Source: Bdellovibrionales bacterium (GTDB taxonomy: Bacteria; Bdellovibrionota; Bdellovibrionia; Bdellovibrionales; UBA1609). From it: a stretch of 64,000 bases of DNA. Every line of letters starts with the position of its first letter. The stretch's first letter is position 1. The notes beneath the pieces are model-generated. The model saw only the letters and a program-made list of their open reading frames with translations, ran no database searches and was not told where the DNA came from. Location of the stretch: NCBI GenBank assembly GCA_014323935.1, contig JACOND010000002.1, forward strand, positions 102,680-166,679. The letters run 5' to 3'. Position numbers and translations under genes: made by a program. Shown piece after piece: positions 7,303-16,491 of the stretch.

Positions 7303-7696
7303 AGAACCCTCCTTTTTGTTTCTACTTTACTTCCTAGCAAAAACACTTCCAGAAAAGAAAAACTCTTGTTTTTTATTCTTTCATCATCTCTTGATATTTT
7401 CGTATATCGGAGCTTTTTACAATTTTAGCTAATACTTTTTCATCTCTTTAGAGAATTCCCTAAATCTAGCTAAAAATGTAAAAAAAAATTTTTATAAAGA
7501 AAATAAATTTAGAATCCATTAAAAAATCAGAAGACTTTTCTATAGACTTCTTTTAATTTCTTGAAATACGACTGCCTATTCAGATATGACAACACCCGTA
7601 TTCACAAAAAAAATTGAGAGATCAGAAAGTATAATATAAAAAAGTAAAACATAAAATAGGATTAATTTTTTAAATTAATTTGGGCATAATTTTGTT
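7303..7696. other. intergenic region between the pilin operon and ctaA
   Basis: No convincing gene. It must hold the promoter of the minus-strand flp operon; the minus strand has TCCGATAT at about 7405-7412 as a loose sigma-28-like -10. The 16-mer AGCAAAAACACTTCCA at 7336-7351 is identical to 457-472 ahead of the Cys-rich genes. At 7562-7603 AATACG and CGTATT flank about 30 bases and could pair. The stretch at 7430-7520 is poly-A/T. Confidence 0.4.
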
Positions 7697-8608
7697 TCAA
7701 CTAAAAATAGGACATTTCCTCTCTTCAAAAGAATTCCAAACTAAAAAAATTCCTAAAGCATAAGCTAAAATAAGATGAACGAATTTCATTCCTAAAGGAG
7801 ATAAAGAAACTAAAGTTACAAACCCAATGAAAACCACAAGAGACACAGCTAAAACCGGAGTCCATAATTTTTTTTCTTTAATAGCAAAACGAATTAAAGT
7901 TATCAAAAAAAGACAGGCCAACAAAGGATGGAAAGGTCGTATTTTTAAACTGAGATGAGCTGAAGGTAATAAATCTAAAGAGAAAGCAGAAGATAAAGAT
8001 AAAGAAGGAAAGAGCTGTCCTGCTAGAGAGGCAATATTTCCTGTCAAAGCCAATAAAGGAAAACTGAGAACAAAATAAATCAGAGGTTTTTTTATAAATA
8101 GTTGTTTTCTAAAAGGGGATTTTGTTTTTTGATAAGAACTTGTTTTATAAACTAAAGTTAAAGAAGCAATTAAAAAAAAACTATTTATAGAATGTATTCC
8201 TAAAATAAAAACTCTCAGAGCTTGAGCATTTAAAGCAACTAAATTATTTAAAACTAAAACCGCTCCGATGAAAGCTTCTATTAAGATAAAAATAAAACTT
8301 AAAAAGGAAAAGACTCTTGCCACTTGATTCTTGAAATAGATCTTAAGAGATAAAACCCATAGAATAAAAACAGAAAGCAAAGATAAACCAGAAGAGAGCC
8401 GATGAAGCCATTCAATCCAAGCCCCTCCACTTTCTGGGAAAACCCCTTCCTTACAAAGAGGCCAACTTTCCCCGCAGGCATCTCCTGATAAAGAAAGTCT
8501 AACCCAAGCTCCCCAAAAAATAGTTATCAAACTAAAAATTAAACAAAATAAACTATAGGACTTAAAAAAAGAGACCGTTTTAACTACAGATGTGATACGA
8601 AAAATCAT
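7697..8608 (-). CDS. ctaA: heme A synthase (COX15/CtaA)
   Basis: The 303-residue product has about eight membrane spans. Heme A synthase oxidises the C8 methyl of heme O to make heme A for aa3-type oxidases. Seen in sequence: the N-terminal WGAWVRLSLSGDACGESWPLC (gated extracellular Cys pair, residues about 34-53), then WIEWLHRLSSGLSLL with the heme-ligand His, a second His region (GIHSINSFFLIASL) and PSAHLSLKIRPFHPLLACL in the second half. It is the last gene of the minus-strand respiratory block, 52 bases after lpd, and complements ctaB at 14.6 kb, so the organism makes heme A. Confidence 0.9.
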   Translation of the reverse strand: MIFRITSVVKTVSFFKSYSLFCLIFSLITIFWGAWVRLSLSGDACGESWPLCKEGVFPESGGAWIEWLHRLSSGLSLLSVFILWVLSLKIYFKNQVARVFSFLSFIFILIEAFIGAVLVLNNLVALNAQALRVFILGIHSINSFFLIASLTLVYKTSSYQKTKSPFRKQLFIKKPLIYFVLSFPLLALTGNIASLAGQLFPSLSLSSAFSLDLLPSAHLSLKIRPFHPLLACLFLITLIRFAIKEKKLWTPVLAVSLVVFIGFVTLVSLSPLGMKFVHLILAYALGIFLVWNSFEERKCPIFS

Positions 8609-8659
8609 AGAAATGTGTAAATTAAAAAAACCTCTATGAAAAGAACTTTGTTAAGCTTC

Positions 8660-10045
8660 TTAAAATTGTCTCGCTCTTTTATGAACATCTAAACTGGCCT
8701 CTCTTAAGGTTTCACTTAAAGTCGGATGAGCATGAAAACTACGAGCTAAATCTTCACTGCTGGCATGAAATTCCATAGCAACAACTGCCTCTGCAATTAA
8801 ATCCCCCGCTCTAGGTCCTATAATATGAACCCCTAAAATACGATCTGTTTTTTTATCAGCTAAAACTTTAACAAAACCCTCTGTATAACCTAAGGCTTTT
8901 GCTCTTCCATTAGCGATAAAAGGAAAAGAACCTCTTTTATAATCTCTTTTTTTATCGATAAGCTGTTCTTCTGTTTGACCTACACTCGCCAACTCAGGCC
9001 AGGTATAAATAATACTAGGAATGGTGTTGTAATTGACATGACAAGAGCCTTTTGCAATAAATTCAGCAACAGCGACTCCTTCTTCCTCAGCCTTATGAGC
9101 TAACATAGGTCCTGCAATTAAATCTCCTACGGCAAAAATATTTTTTTGCTTTGTTCTAAAATGAGAATCCACTTCCACCTGCCCTAAAGAATTCGTCTTA
9201 AGGTTTGCATGCTCTAAACCTAAATTTTTAGTAAAAGCTTTTCTTCCGATGGCAATTAAAATTTTATCACAATCAAAGGATTGTAATTGTCTTTTTTTAT
9301 CTTCAAATTTTAACTTGACCTGATTTTCTTTCGTTTCCACTTGTTTTAGTTTTGCGTTAAAATGAAATTTCATGCCTTGTTTTTTCAAAAGAAATAAAAA
9401 CTTCTCTCTCAACTCTCTATCCATAGAAGAACAGATCTGATCTCCTGCTTCTAGAACAGTCACTTCACTTCCTAGCCGTCTCCAAATCGAACCAATTTCC
9501 AGTCCAATATAACCTCCCCCAACGACAACTAGCTTTTTAGGAACCTCTTTAAAACTTAAAGCTCCGGTAGAGGAAACAACAAGATTTTCATCAAAAGTTG
9601 TAAAAGGTAATTCCACAGGGCTACTTCCTGTTGCTAGTAAAATAAATTTTCCTTTTATAAGCTCTTGATTTATTTGAACCTCATGAGGACTTCTGAGACT
9701 TCCCCAAGCTTGAAAAAACTTAATTTTATTTTTTTTAAATAAAAACTGAATCCCAGAAGTCAAATCAGAAACAATTTTTTGTTTTCGAAGTTGCATTTGA
9801 GTTAAGTCTAATTCTAGACTTTTAAAATTCAGTCCATGTTGTTTGAAAGAATTTTGAGCCATTTCATAATGTTCACTCGATTCCAAAAGAGCTTTAGAGG
9901 GAATACAACCCACATTTAAACAAGTTCCTCCCAAGCTTTTATCTTTTTCTACAACAGCGGTTTTTAAACCCAACTGAGAAGCACGAATGGCCGCAACATA
10001 TCCTGCTGGACCAGAACCAATAACAATCAAATCAAATTCTTCCAT
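8660..10045 (-). CDS. lpdA: dihydrolipoyl dehydrogenase (E3)
   Basis: The 461-residue length is normal for the family. It reoxidises dihydrolipoyl groups of 2-oxo acid dehydrogenases and passes electrons through FAD to NAD+. FAD fold VIGSGPAGYVAAIRA at 8-22; redox disulfide GGTCLNVGCIPSKA with Cys42 and Cys47; NAD motif VVGGGYIGLEIGSIW; FAD motif AVGDLIAGPMLAHKAEEEG; C-terminal catalytic HAHPTLSE. ATG at 10045 has AAAAAGGAG upstream. It follows sucB by 28 bases, so it is the E3 of the 2-oxoglutarate dehydrogenase complex, perhaps also used by other complexes. Confidence 0.95.
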   Translation of the reverse strand: MEEFDLIVIGSGPAGYVAAIRASQLGLKTAVVEKDKSLGGTCLNVGCIPSKALLESSEHYEMAQNSFKQHGLNFKSLELDLTQMQLRKQKIVSDLTSGIQFLFKKNKIKFFQAWGSLRSPHEVQINQELIKGKFILLATGSSPVELPFTTFDENLVVSSTGALSFKEVPKKLVVVGGGYIGLEIGSIWRRLGSEVTVLEAGDQICSSMDRELREKFLFLLKKQGMKFHFNAKLKQVETKENQVKLKFEDKKRQLQSFDCDKILIAIGRKAFTKNLGLEHANLKTNSLGQVEVDSHFRTKQKNIFAVGDLIAGPMLAHKAEEEGVAVAEFIAKGSCHVNYNTIPSIIYTWPELASVGQTEEQLIDKKRDYKRGSFPFIANGRAKALGYTEGFVKVLADKKTDRILGVHIIGPRAGDLIAEAVVAMEFHASSEDLARSFHAHPTLSETLREASLDVHKRARQF

Positions 10046-10073
10046 TTTTAACTCCTTTTTATTATAACCCTAT

Positions 10074-11366
10074 CTAAATATCAATTAAAAGCCGGGAAGG
10101 CTCTTCTAATCCCTCTTTCACTTTTACTAAAAAACCAACAGATTCTTTTCCATCTAATATTCTATGATCATAAGATAAAGCCAAATACATCATAGGACGA
10201 ATCTCTACTTTTCCATGAATTGCAACAGGTCTTTGTTCTATCTTATGCATGCCTAAAATTCCACTTTGCGGGGGATTTAAAATAGGAGTCGACAAAAGAG
10301 AACCAAAAACTCCTCCATTACTAATAGTAAACGTACCTCCTAACAGATCTTCTGGGCTGATTTTTTGAGCTAAAATTTTATCTCTATAAGAAAGAATTTT
10401 TTCTTCAATTTGTGCTAAACTAAGAGTTTGTGCATGAAACAGAACAGGGACGAGCAAACCTTTTTCAGAGCCAATTGCAACTCCAATATGCTGAGCTTCA
10501 TTATAAATAATATCATCTCCTTCAATAAAAGCATTCACCTTAGGATACTCTTTGAGTGCTACGACAACGGCTTTTACAAAAAAACTCATAAAACCTAATT
10601 TAAAACCATATTTTTTTATAAATTCTTCTTGATAGTCTCGTCTTATTTCAATAATACGAGATAAATCCACTTCGTTAAAAGTACTTAAAGTCGCTGTATC
10701 ACGTTGCGATTGAACTAAACGTTTTGAGATAACTTTTCTAAGCCTCGTCATAGTTTCTCTTCTCTGGTATTTTTTTAAACTAGGTACTAAAATCTCTGAA
10801 TCTTTTTTAAGGGACTGAGTAGATCTTGAAAAATCCTGACTCTTTCCAGGAGATTTTTCATTTAAAAAGTTTAAAACGTCTTCTTTTATCAGCCTTCCTC
10901 CTCGTCCTGTTCCTTTAATTTCAGAAGGGCTTAAAGACTGACTGAGAAGTAAATGTCTCACTGAGGGATGAAATTTATCTAAAGACTCTTCAAGCTGAAA
11001 ATCTTTATCTTCTAAAGAATTAACAACTTTAGAATCTGTAACTTTCTTAGAATCTAGAACTTGATTTTTTTCCTTTGTTTTTACATTGTTTTCTAAAAAT
11101 TTTTGTGACTTTTTAGAAATATCCTTAGACTCTGAAAGCTCTATAAAAGCAATTCGCTCACCTACAGAAACAGTCTCTCCCTTATTTTTTAAAATTTCAA
11201 GATATCCCTCTTTTTCTGCAGGGATTTCCATAGAAGCTTTATCTGTTTCTAAAGTGACAAGAATCTCTCCTTTCTTAACAAAATCCCCTGTTTTTTTCTC
11301 CCAATTTTCTATGCCAGCTTCTGATACAGATTCTCCTACAGAAGGAACTTTTACCTCTATTTTCAT
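10074..11366 (-). CDS. sucB: dihydrolipoyl succinyltransferase, E2 of 2-oxoglutarate dehydrogenase
   Basis: 430 residues with normal E2 architecture. Lipoyl domain at 1-78 with the lipoyl-lysine in [11 protein letters not shown] (Lys43); a charged linker; a peripheral-subunit-binding domain at about 131-167 ([20 protein letters not shown]); and a catalytic domain from about 195 to the end, with the active-site motif SYDHRILDG (His401, Asp405). One lipoyl domain and proximity to sucA favour the succinyltransferase over acetyltransferase. The ATG has a perfect AGGAGG. Unusually, 547 bases and an opposite-strand gene separate it from sucA, so it probably has its own promoter in 11380-11529. Confidence 0.93.
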   Translation of the reverse strand: MKIEVKVPSVGESVSEAGIENWEKKTGDFVKKGEILVTLETDKASMEIPAEKEGYLEILKNKGETVSVGERIAFIELSESKDISKKSQKFLENNVKTKEKNQVLDSKKVTDSKVVNSLEDKDFQLEESLDKFHPSVRHLLLSQSLSPSEIKGTGRGGRLIKEDVLNFLNEKSPGKSQDFSRSTQSLKKDSEILVPSLKKYQRRETMTRLRKVISKRLVQSQRDTATLSTFNEVDLSRIIEIRRDYQEEFIKKYGFKLGFMSFFVKAVVVALKEYPKVNAFIEGDDIIYNEAQHIGVAIGSEKGLLVPVLFHAQTLSLAQIEEKILSYRDKILAQKISPEDLLGGTFTISNGGVFGSLLSTPILNPPQSGILGMHKIEQRPVAIHGKVEIRPMMYLALSYDHRILDGKESVGFLVKVKEGLEEPSRLLIDI

Positions 11367-11529
11367 AAGAACCTCCTAAACTATTGTTTAAGTCATATCT
11401 AAAAGAGAGTCATCTCATTTTTTTCTATTTCAACTTTCTATTTTAAAAGATAAGAATTCTAATAAAAATTCAGGTCTTAAATCTTTTTTATGGACTTTAC
11501 TCCTTATTTTTATTAAAATCATAATCTAA

Positions 11530-11910
11530 ATGAAAAGAATCTTTTTCCTAAGTTGTTTTATTTTTTTCTTCATCCTCTCTTGTAAAGAATCCAAAGAGAT
11601 AAGAACTTATACAAACCCTCTTCCACCTAAAACAACTCTTACAACTCCTCATTCCCCAGGAGTTTCACCTGTCCCTCCGACGATTCCAAAAAACTTAGTA
11701 GAAAAATGTACATGGGATCCCATAAGAACTAACGAGGTCACATGCGAAGAGGAAAGCTATATCTTTGGGCATGTTATTTGTAACTTAAGTCCTTATCCAA
11801 AAAGGCTCTTTTGCAATACAAAATTTAAAAACAATATAAAAGAATGTAGTTTAGATAAATCTCAAGAAACCTTAAATTGTTATTTAAAAAAAATTGGTCA
11901 GTATCTTTAA
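11530..11910 (+). CDS. putative lipoprotein between sucA and sucB
   Basis: 126 residues with a basic start, a Phe-rich hydrophobic stretch and a lipobox FILSC (Cys18). A Pro/Thr-rich linker follows (NPLPPKTTLTTPHSPG), then a small domain with seven Cys residues spread over about 70 residues (for example CTWDP, VTCEE, VICNLS, LFCNTKF), which suggests disulfides in the periplasm. It is the only plus-strand gene inside the minus-strand respiratory block and ends four bases from the convergent sucA stop. No family recognised. Confidence 0.7.
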   Translation: MKRIFFLSCFIFFFILSCKESKEIRTYTNPLPPKTTLTTPHSPGVSPVPPTIPKNLVEKCTWDPIRTNEVTCEEESYIFGHVICNLSPYPKRLFCNTKFKNNIKECSLDKSQETLNCYLKKIGQYL

Positions 11911-11913
11911 AAA

Positions 11914-14610
11914 CTATAACCTCGATAAGCAATCTGATAAAATTTGATTTTGAACTTTTCTATGGGCTTGCTCTGTCCCTTCTGCCGTAACTGCCATTTC
12001 AGAACGACCTGCATATATTAAATCTAACTTCTGACCTAGTTTTTCTAAAAGCTCTTCTAACTGATTTCGTACAAAAAACCAAGCTCCTCTGTTTTTAGGT
12101 TCTTCTTGAAACCAAATCACTTTCGAAAGAAAGGGAAATCCATTTAAAACAGGATTTAAGTCTGAATCGGGAAAAGGATACAGTTGCTCTAAACAAAAAA
12201 GGGCTGTTTTCTTTCGTTTGATAGAATCCTGCTCTAAAACTTTTTTAATCTCAAAATAAACTTTACCACTACATAAAATCAAAGATTCTACAGTTTTAGG
12301 ATCTGAAATATCTTTATCCCAAATCACAGGCTCAAACTTTCCTTTTGTCAACTCCTCTTTTTCTACACGCACACTAGGATGTCTTAAAAGAGACTTAGGA
12401 GTCATAAGAATAAGAGGTTTTCTTTCCAATTGTTTTTGTCTTCTAATAGCATGAAATAAATTACTCGCCTTTATAAATTGACAAACTCGCATATTATTAT
12501 GGGAACACATTTGTAAAAAACGTTCTAAATAAGCACTTGAGTGTTCCGGACCTTGTCCTTCATAAGCATGAGGTAAAAGTAAAATAAGATCTGTTTTTTG
12601 AAGCCATTTAGACTCTCCTGAAGAAATAAACTGATCTATAATAATTTGAGCTCCATTTACAAAATCTCCAAATTGAGCTTCCCAAAGAGTTAAAAAATCA
12701 GGAGCTAAACAAGAATTTCCATACTCAAAAGCCAAGACAGCCATTTCAGAAAGAGAAGAATTATAAATGCAACATTCTTGATTCTTTGTCTTTCCATAAA
12801 CCTTAAGGGGATTCAAAGTTTCATTATTTTCATAATCGTAGTACACAGCATGACGATGAGAAAAAGTTCCTCTTTTAGAATCCTGACCAGTTAAACGAAT
12901 CGAAAAACCATCTTGAATTAAAGCTCCATAAGCTAAAAGTTCACACATAGCCCAATCTAATTTATTATTTTCTATATTTTGTTTTCTTTTAGATAAAATC
13001 TTTTTTAATTTAGGATGAGGGTTAAAAGATTCAGGGATTTCAGAAAGAACTTTTAAAAGCTCTTCCAATCGCTCTTTTGTTATTTTAGTCTCTTTTAGTT
13101 TTTTATCTGCTTTTATAATTTCTAAACCAAAATAATCTTTTTTAGAAAACTCTTTAACTTTACTTTCTTCTAAAGCCTTTTCAAAAAACTGATTTTTCTC
13201 TTTAGACATTTGCTCCGCTTTTGAAGAATTTAAAAGCTTTTTTTCAATCAAAAGCTCTTGGTACTTTTTAACAACGCAAGGATGTTTTTTGATCTTTTTA
13301 TACATAAGAGGTTGAGTGAACTCAGGTTCATCCCCTTCATTGTGTCCATATTTTCTATAACCTATCAAATCAATAAAAATATCCAAACCAAACTCATAAC
13401 GAAATCGCATAGCCATATCCATAGCTTTTAAACAAGAAAAAACATCATCCGCATTGACAAGAAGAACCGGAGCTTTGATCGACTTAGCTAAATCCGATGC
13501 AAATAAGCTCGATCGTCCCTCGCTTGGTAAAGTTGTAAAACCGAGCTGGTTGTTTAAAATAATATGAATTGTCCCCCCTACGGTATAAGCTTTCAAATGA
13601 GAGAGCTGTAAAGTCTCACTGACAACTCCTTGACCACAAAAAGAAGCATCTCCGTGAATCAAAACCGGTACAGCCGTCTTTCTTCTTTCCATATCTTTGT
13701 TTTTTCTCTGTACAGCTCGAGTCACTCCGCATATGACAGGACCGATGGCTTCTAAATGACTAGGGTTATAACCTAAATACAAATCACAGTCTCCCCTGGG
13801 AGTCTTTCTTCGAGATGAAAACCCCAAATGGTATTTCACATCCCAAGTCATGGAATTTTCATCAAAAAAAGAGTTGTTAAACTTTCCTCTAAAACCAGCA
13901 AATAAAACAGAAGGGTTTTGTTTTAAAATATTAACTAAAACATTTAAACGACCTCGATGAGACATACCTAAGATCAGATCTTTCATTTCATAAGCAGTCC
14001 CTTTTTGTAAAAGATAATCTAACATAGGAACCAAAGAATCTAAACCCTCTAAAGAAAACCTCTTTTGACCTAAAAAATAAAATTGAACATTTTTTTCAAA
14101 ACTATCAGCTCCTAGGAGTTGTTCAAAAGCTCTCAGTTCATCTTCTGCAGACAAAGAAAAATCTTTCTTTTCAAATTCTTCATAAAACCATTTTTTAACT
14201 TTAGGGTGACAGCCTGAAACTTCTAGAGCCAGAGTCTGACAGTATTTACTTTCTAAAAAAGAAATGACATCTTTTAAAGGACTTGACATAGAAAATAACA
14301 TTTCACTGACTTTAAAGCTCTTTTCCAAATCACTTGCTGTGATACCAAAATTTTCTTTTCCCAGAAAACCTTGATTGAGAGGACTTTCTAAAGGATTCAG
14401 TTTAGCCTTTAAACTTCCATGATCTCGGTAAGAAAGTAAAAATTGAAAAACTTTAAGTTCTTTTTCTAAAGCTTGAGGGTTTATGCCCTGATTCAAACCT
14501 TGAAAAAACCATCTCCAAGAATCTTCAACTTGAAGAGGATCTTTTAAAAAAGTTTTATAGAGATCTTCTGTATAATTAAGACTATTTCCACTTAAAACAT
14601 CGAAAGGCAT
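11914..14610 (-). CDS. sucA: 2-oxoglutarate dehydrogenase E1
   Basis: The 898-residue product is a normal length for the homodimeric E1, which decarboxylates 2-oxoglutarate with thiamine diphosphate and passes succinyl to E2. N-terminal helper segment DPLQVEDSWRWFFQGL; catalytic HRGRLNVLVNIL at about 220; thiamine-binding GDASFCGQGVVSETLQLS with the following NNQLGFTT; GHNEGDEPEFTQPLMYKKI; and C-terminal transketolase half with GTFSHRHAVYYDY and WEAQFGDFVNGAQIIID. It starts three bases after ctaB, so it is transcribed with the oxidase genes, linking TCA cycle flux to terminal respiration. Confidence 0.96.
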   Translation of the reverse strand: MPFDVLSGNSLNYTEDLYKTFLKDPLQVEDSWRWFFQGLNQGINPQALEKELKVFQFLLSYRDHGSLKAKLNPLESPLNQGFLGKENFGITASDLEKSFKVSEMLFSMSSPLKDVISFLESKYCQTLALEVSGCHPKVKKWFYEEFEKKDFSLSAEDELRAFEQLLGADSFEKNVQFYFLGQKRFSLEGLDSLVPMLDYLLQKGTAYEMKDLILGMSHRGRLNVLVNILKQNPSVLFAGFRGKFNNSFFDENSMTWDVKYHLGFSSRRKTPRGDCDLYLGYNPSHLEAIGPVICGVTRAVQRKNKDMERRKTAVPVLIHGDASFCGQGVVSETLQLSHLKAYTVGGTIHIILNNQLGFTTLPSEGRSSLFASDLAKSIKAPVLLVNADDVFSCLKAMDMAMRFRYEFGLDIFIDLIGYRKYGHNEGDEPEFTQPLMYKKIKKHPCVVKKYQELLIEKKLLNSSKAEQMSKEKNQFFEKALEESKVKEFSKKDYFGLEIIKADKKLKETKITKERLEELLKVLSEIPESFNPHPKLKKILSKRKQNIENNKLDWAMCELLAYGALIQDGFSIRLTGQDSKRGTFSHRHAVYYDYENNETLNPLKVYGKTKNQECCIYNSSLSEMAVLAFEYGNSCLAPDFLTLWEAQFGDFVNGAQIIIDQFISSGESKWLQKTDLILLLPHAYEGQGPEHSSAYLERFLQMCSHNNMRVCQFIKASNLFHAIRRQKQLERKPLILMTPKSLLRHPSVRVEKEELTKGKFEPVIWDKDISDPKTVESLILCSGKVYFEIKKVLEQDSIKRKKTALFCLEQLYPFPDSDLNPVLNGFPFLSKVIWFQEEPKNRGAWFFVRNQLEELLEKLGQKLDLIYAGRSEMAVTAEGTEQAHRKVQNQILSDCLSRL

Positions 14611-14613
14611 GTC

Positions 14614-15522
14614 TTATAAACCCACCAGAGAGAGTTGATATTTAACAACAGATTGAAAAATCCATTTATCTAAAATAGGAACACAAAAATAAACTAAAAT
14701 ACTCATATTCACCCAAAGAAAAAAAGGAAGCCAATTTTTAGGATTATAAAAATATTTATAAAACTGATAAAAAAGAATCAAAGCAAAAGGAACTAATAAA
14801 AAGACATACATCAAGCCTGCTCTTAAAAACAAAGGAGAAGACAAAGCTAAACCTAAATAAGCTAATAAATAAAAACCGATTTGATAAAGCGTTTGAGAAT
14901 TCCCTCTCATGACAGGTAAAATAGGAAAACCAGCTCTTTTATAATCTTTCTTATAGTGTATAGCTAAGCTCCAAAAATGAGGCATCTGCCAAAAAAATAA
15001 AAGTAAAAACAAATACATAGATTGAGTTGAAAAAATATCTCCTCCGCTTAAAGAATAGCCTATAACAGGAGGCATAGCTCCCGGAATAGCCCCTAAAACA
15101 GCTCCATAACTTAGTTTTTTTTTCCACCAAAGAGTATAAAAAAGATTATACAAAACAACAGTTATCAAAGATAAAAGAGCAGTTTGAACTTGAATTAACA
15201 ACAAAAGAACATGTCCGATAAATAAAAAGAATCCTGCTAACAGATAAGCTTGATAAAGAGAAATTTGCCCTTGAGGGATAGGTCGGCAGAAAGTTCGTTT
15301 CATTTTTTCATCTAAACTCCCTTCTTGAGCTTGATTTAAAATAAAGCTCCCACTACAAACAAAATAAAAAGCAATACAAAACCAAACAAAGTTTTCTAAA
15401 GCAAAAAAAGAAAAATCAGGTAAAGAGAGCATGTAAGAAAAACTAGAAGTTAAAATGGCAAAAAAAACAATCCCCATTTTACTTAATTTATAATAAGCTT
15501 TAAAAAAATCTCTAACTCTCAT
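14614..15522 (-). CDS. ctaB: protoheme IX farnesyltransferase (heme O synthase)
   Basis: 302 residues, about nine membrane spans. It adds a farnesyl group to heme b to give heme O, the substrate of CtaA. The UbiA-family aspartate-rich region is seen as NQAQEGSLDEKMKRTFCRPI with RPIPQG following; the first Asp of the usual N-x-x-x-D motif is replaced (NQAQE), which is a mild oddity. The second loop KKDYKRAGFPILPVMRG is well conserved. ATG overlaps the upstream ctaF stop as ATGA, so it is coupled to the oxidase operon. Confidence 0.92.
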   Translation of the reverse strand: MRVRDFFKAYYKLSKMGIVFFAILTSSFSYMLSLPDFSFFALENFVWFCIAFYFVCSGSFILNQAQEGSLDEKMKRTFCRPIPQGQISLYQAYLLAGFFLFIGHVLLLLIQVQTALLSLITVVLYNLFYTLWWKKKLSYGAVLGAIPGAMPPVIGYSLSGGDIFSTQSMYLFLLLFFWQMPHFWSLAIHYKKDYKRAGFPILPVMRGNSQTLYQIGFYLLAYLGLALSSPLFLRAGLMYVFLLVPFALILFYQFYKYFYNPKNWLPFFLWVNMSILVYFCVPILDKWIFQSVVKYQLSLVGL

Positions 15523-15815
15523 AAAACACTTGTTTGGATGATACGGGTAATAATATCTAATTTTGAGAAAAAATAAAGAACGAATACGAAAAACACAGAA
15601 ATTCCAAAAATCAAGCTGTAAATTTTTTCATCATATTTAAGATGCATAAAATACATCAAAACCAAAGCTCCTTTAATTCCAGCAATTAACATAGCAAAAA
15701 AAGCATTAAAAATTCCAAAATCAACTTGAGCCACAAGGACTGTAATGACTGTTAAAATTAAAAGAGCTATCAAAACACTTAAATTCGTTTTAAAAGATGA
15801 GTTATCTATAGACAT
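15519..15815 (-). CDS. ctaF: cytochrome c oxidase subunit IV
   Basis: 98 residues with three hydrophobic spans, including LIALLILTVITVLVAQVDFG, FFAMLIAGIKGALVLMYFMH and LIFGISVFFVFVLYFFS. The KGALVLMYFMHL signature is typical of the small prokaryotic subunit IV (CtaF/COX4 type), an accessory membrane protein of caa3 oxidases. It lies between ctaE and ctaB in the usual order. Confidence 0.87.
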   Translation of the reverse strand: MSIDNSSFKTNLSVLIALLILTVITVLVAQVDFGIFNAFFAMLIAGIKGALVLMYFMHLKYDEKIYSLIFGISVFFVFVLYFFSKLDIITRIIQTSVL

Positions 15816-15834
15816 ACAAACACCTCGAAGTTAT

Positions 15835-16473
15835 TCATTCTACTAAATATAAAAGAGGGAACAAAAAAATCCATATCAAATCTACTAAATGCCAAAAAAG
15901 ACCCACATACTCTAAAGGCATATAATGGCTAGAATTTATTTGTTTTTTATAAGTTTTTATAAGCATCCAAAAAATTAAAGCCATTCCTATAAAAACATGA
16001 CTGGCATGCAAACCTGTCATCAAATAATAAAAAGAAAAATAAAGAGGCAAATCTTCTACAAAAGCTGAGCCTGTATAAGAAAAATAAATTCCTGGAAAAA
16101 TGCCTTCATGAAATTTATGGGAATACTCTAAGTATTTAATAAACATAAAAAGAAAACCACACACTAAAGTTGTTCCTAACATCATTTGACATTTTTTTAT
16201 TTGATCTTTTTGTGCATAATAAATACTCATAACCATAGTCCAAGAACTAAAAAGAAGAACCACTGTATTGATAGCCCCCTTTTTCCAGTTCAAAAACTCA
16301 GCTCCGACTTTAAAAACTTTTGTATACTCTGCATGGTATATGGTATAACCTACAAACAGACCACCAAACATTAAAATTTCAGTTGCTAAAAAAAGCCACA
16401 TCCCAATTTTTTCAGCCCGAATCTGATCTTTATAACTATTAAAATGATGAGCTAAATTTTTATTGTCTTTCAT
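15835..16473 (-). CDS. ctaE: cytochrome c oxidase subunit III
   Basis: 212 residues with about five spans, the short form common in caa3 oxidases (seven-span versions are longer). Typical motifs are IGMWLFLATEILMFGGLFVGY near the N-terminus, YYLMTGLHASHVFIGM in the fourth span and EYVGLFWHLVDLIWIFLFPL at the C-terminus. Subunit III stabilises subunit I and lipid or oxygen paths. Located between ctaD and ctaF in one operon with spacing under 20 bases. Confidence 0.95.
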   Translation of the reverse strand: MKDNKNLAHHFNSYKDQIRAEKIGMWLFLATEILMFGGLFVGYTIYHAEYTKVFKVGAEFLNWKKGAINTVVLLFSSWTMVMSIYYAQKDQIKKCQMMLGTTLVCGFLFMFIKYLEYSHKFHEGIFPGIYFSYTGSAFVEDLPLYFSFYYLMTGLHASHVFIGMALIFWMLIKTYKKQINSSHYMPLEYVGLFWHLVDLIWIFLFPLLYLVE

Positions 16474-16491
16474 AATTTTAAACCTTTTTTA

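Noticed and set aside
7562..7603. Small RNA from paired AATACG/CGTATT
   Set aside because: Only six paired bases with a long loop; no promoter or terminator seen.
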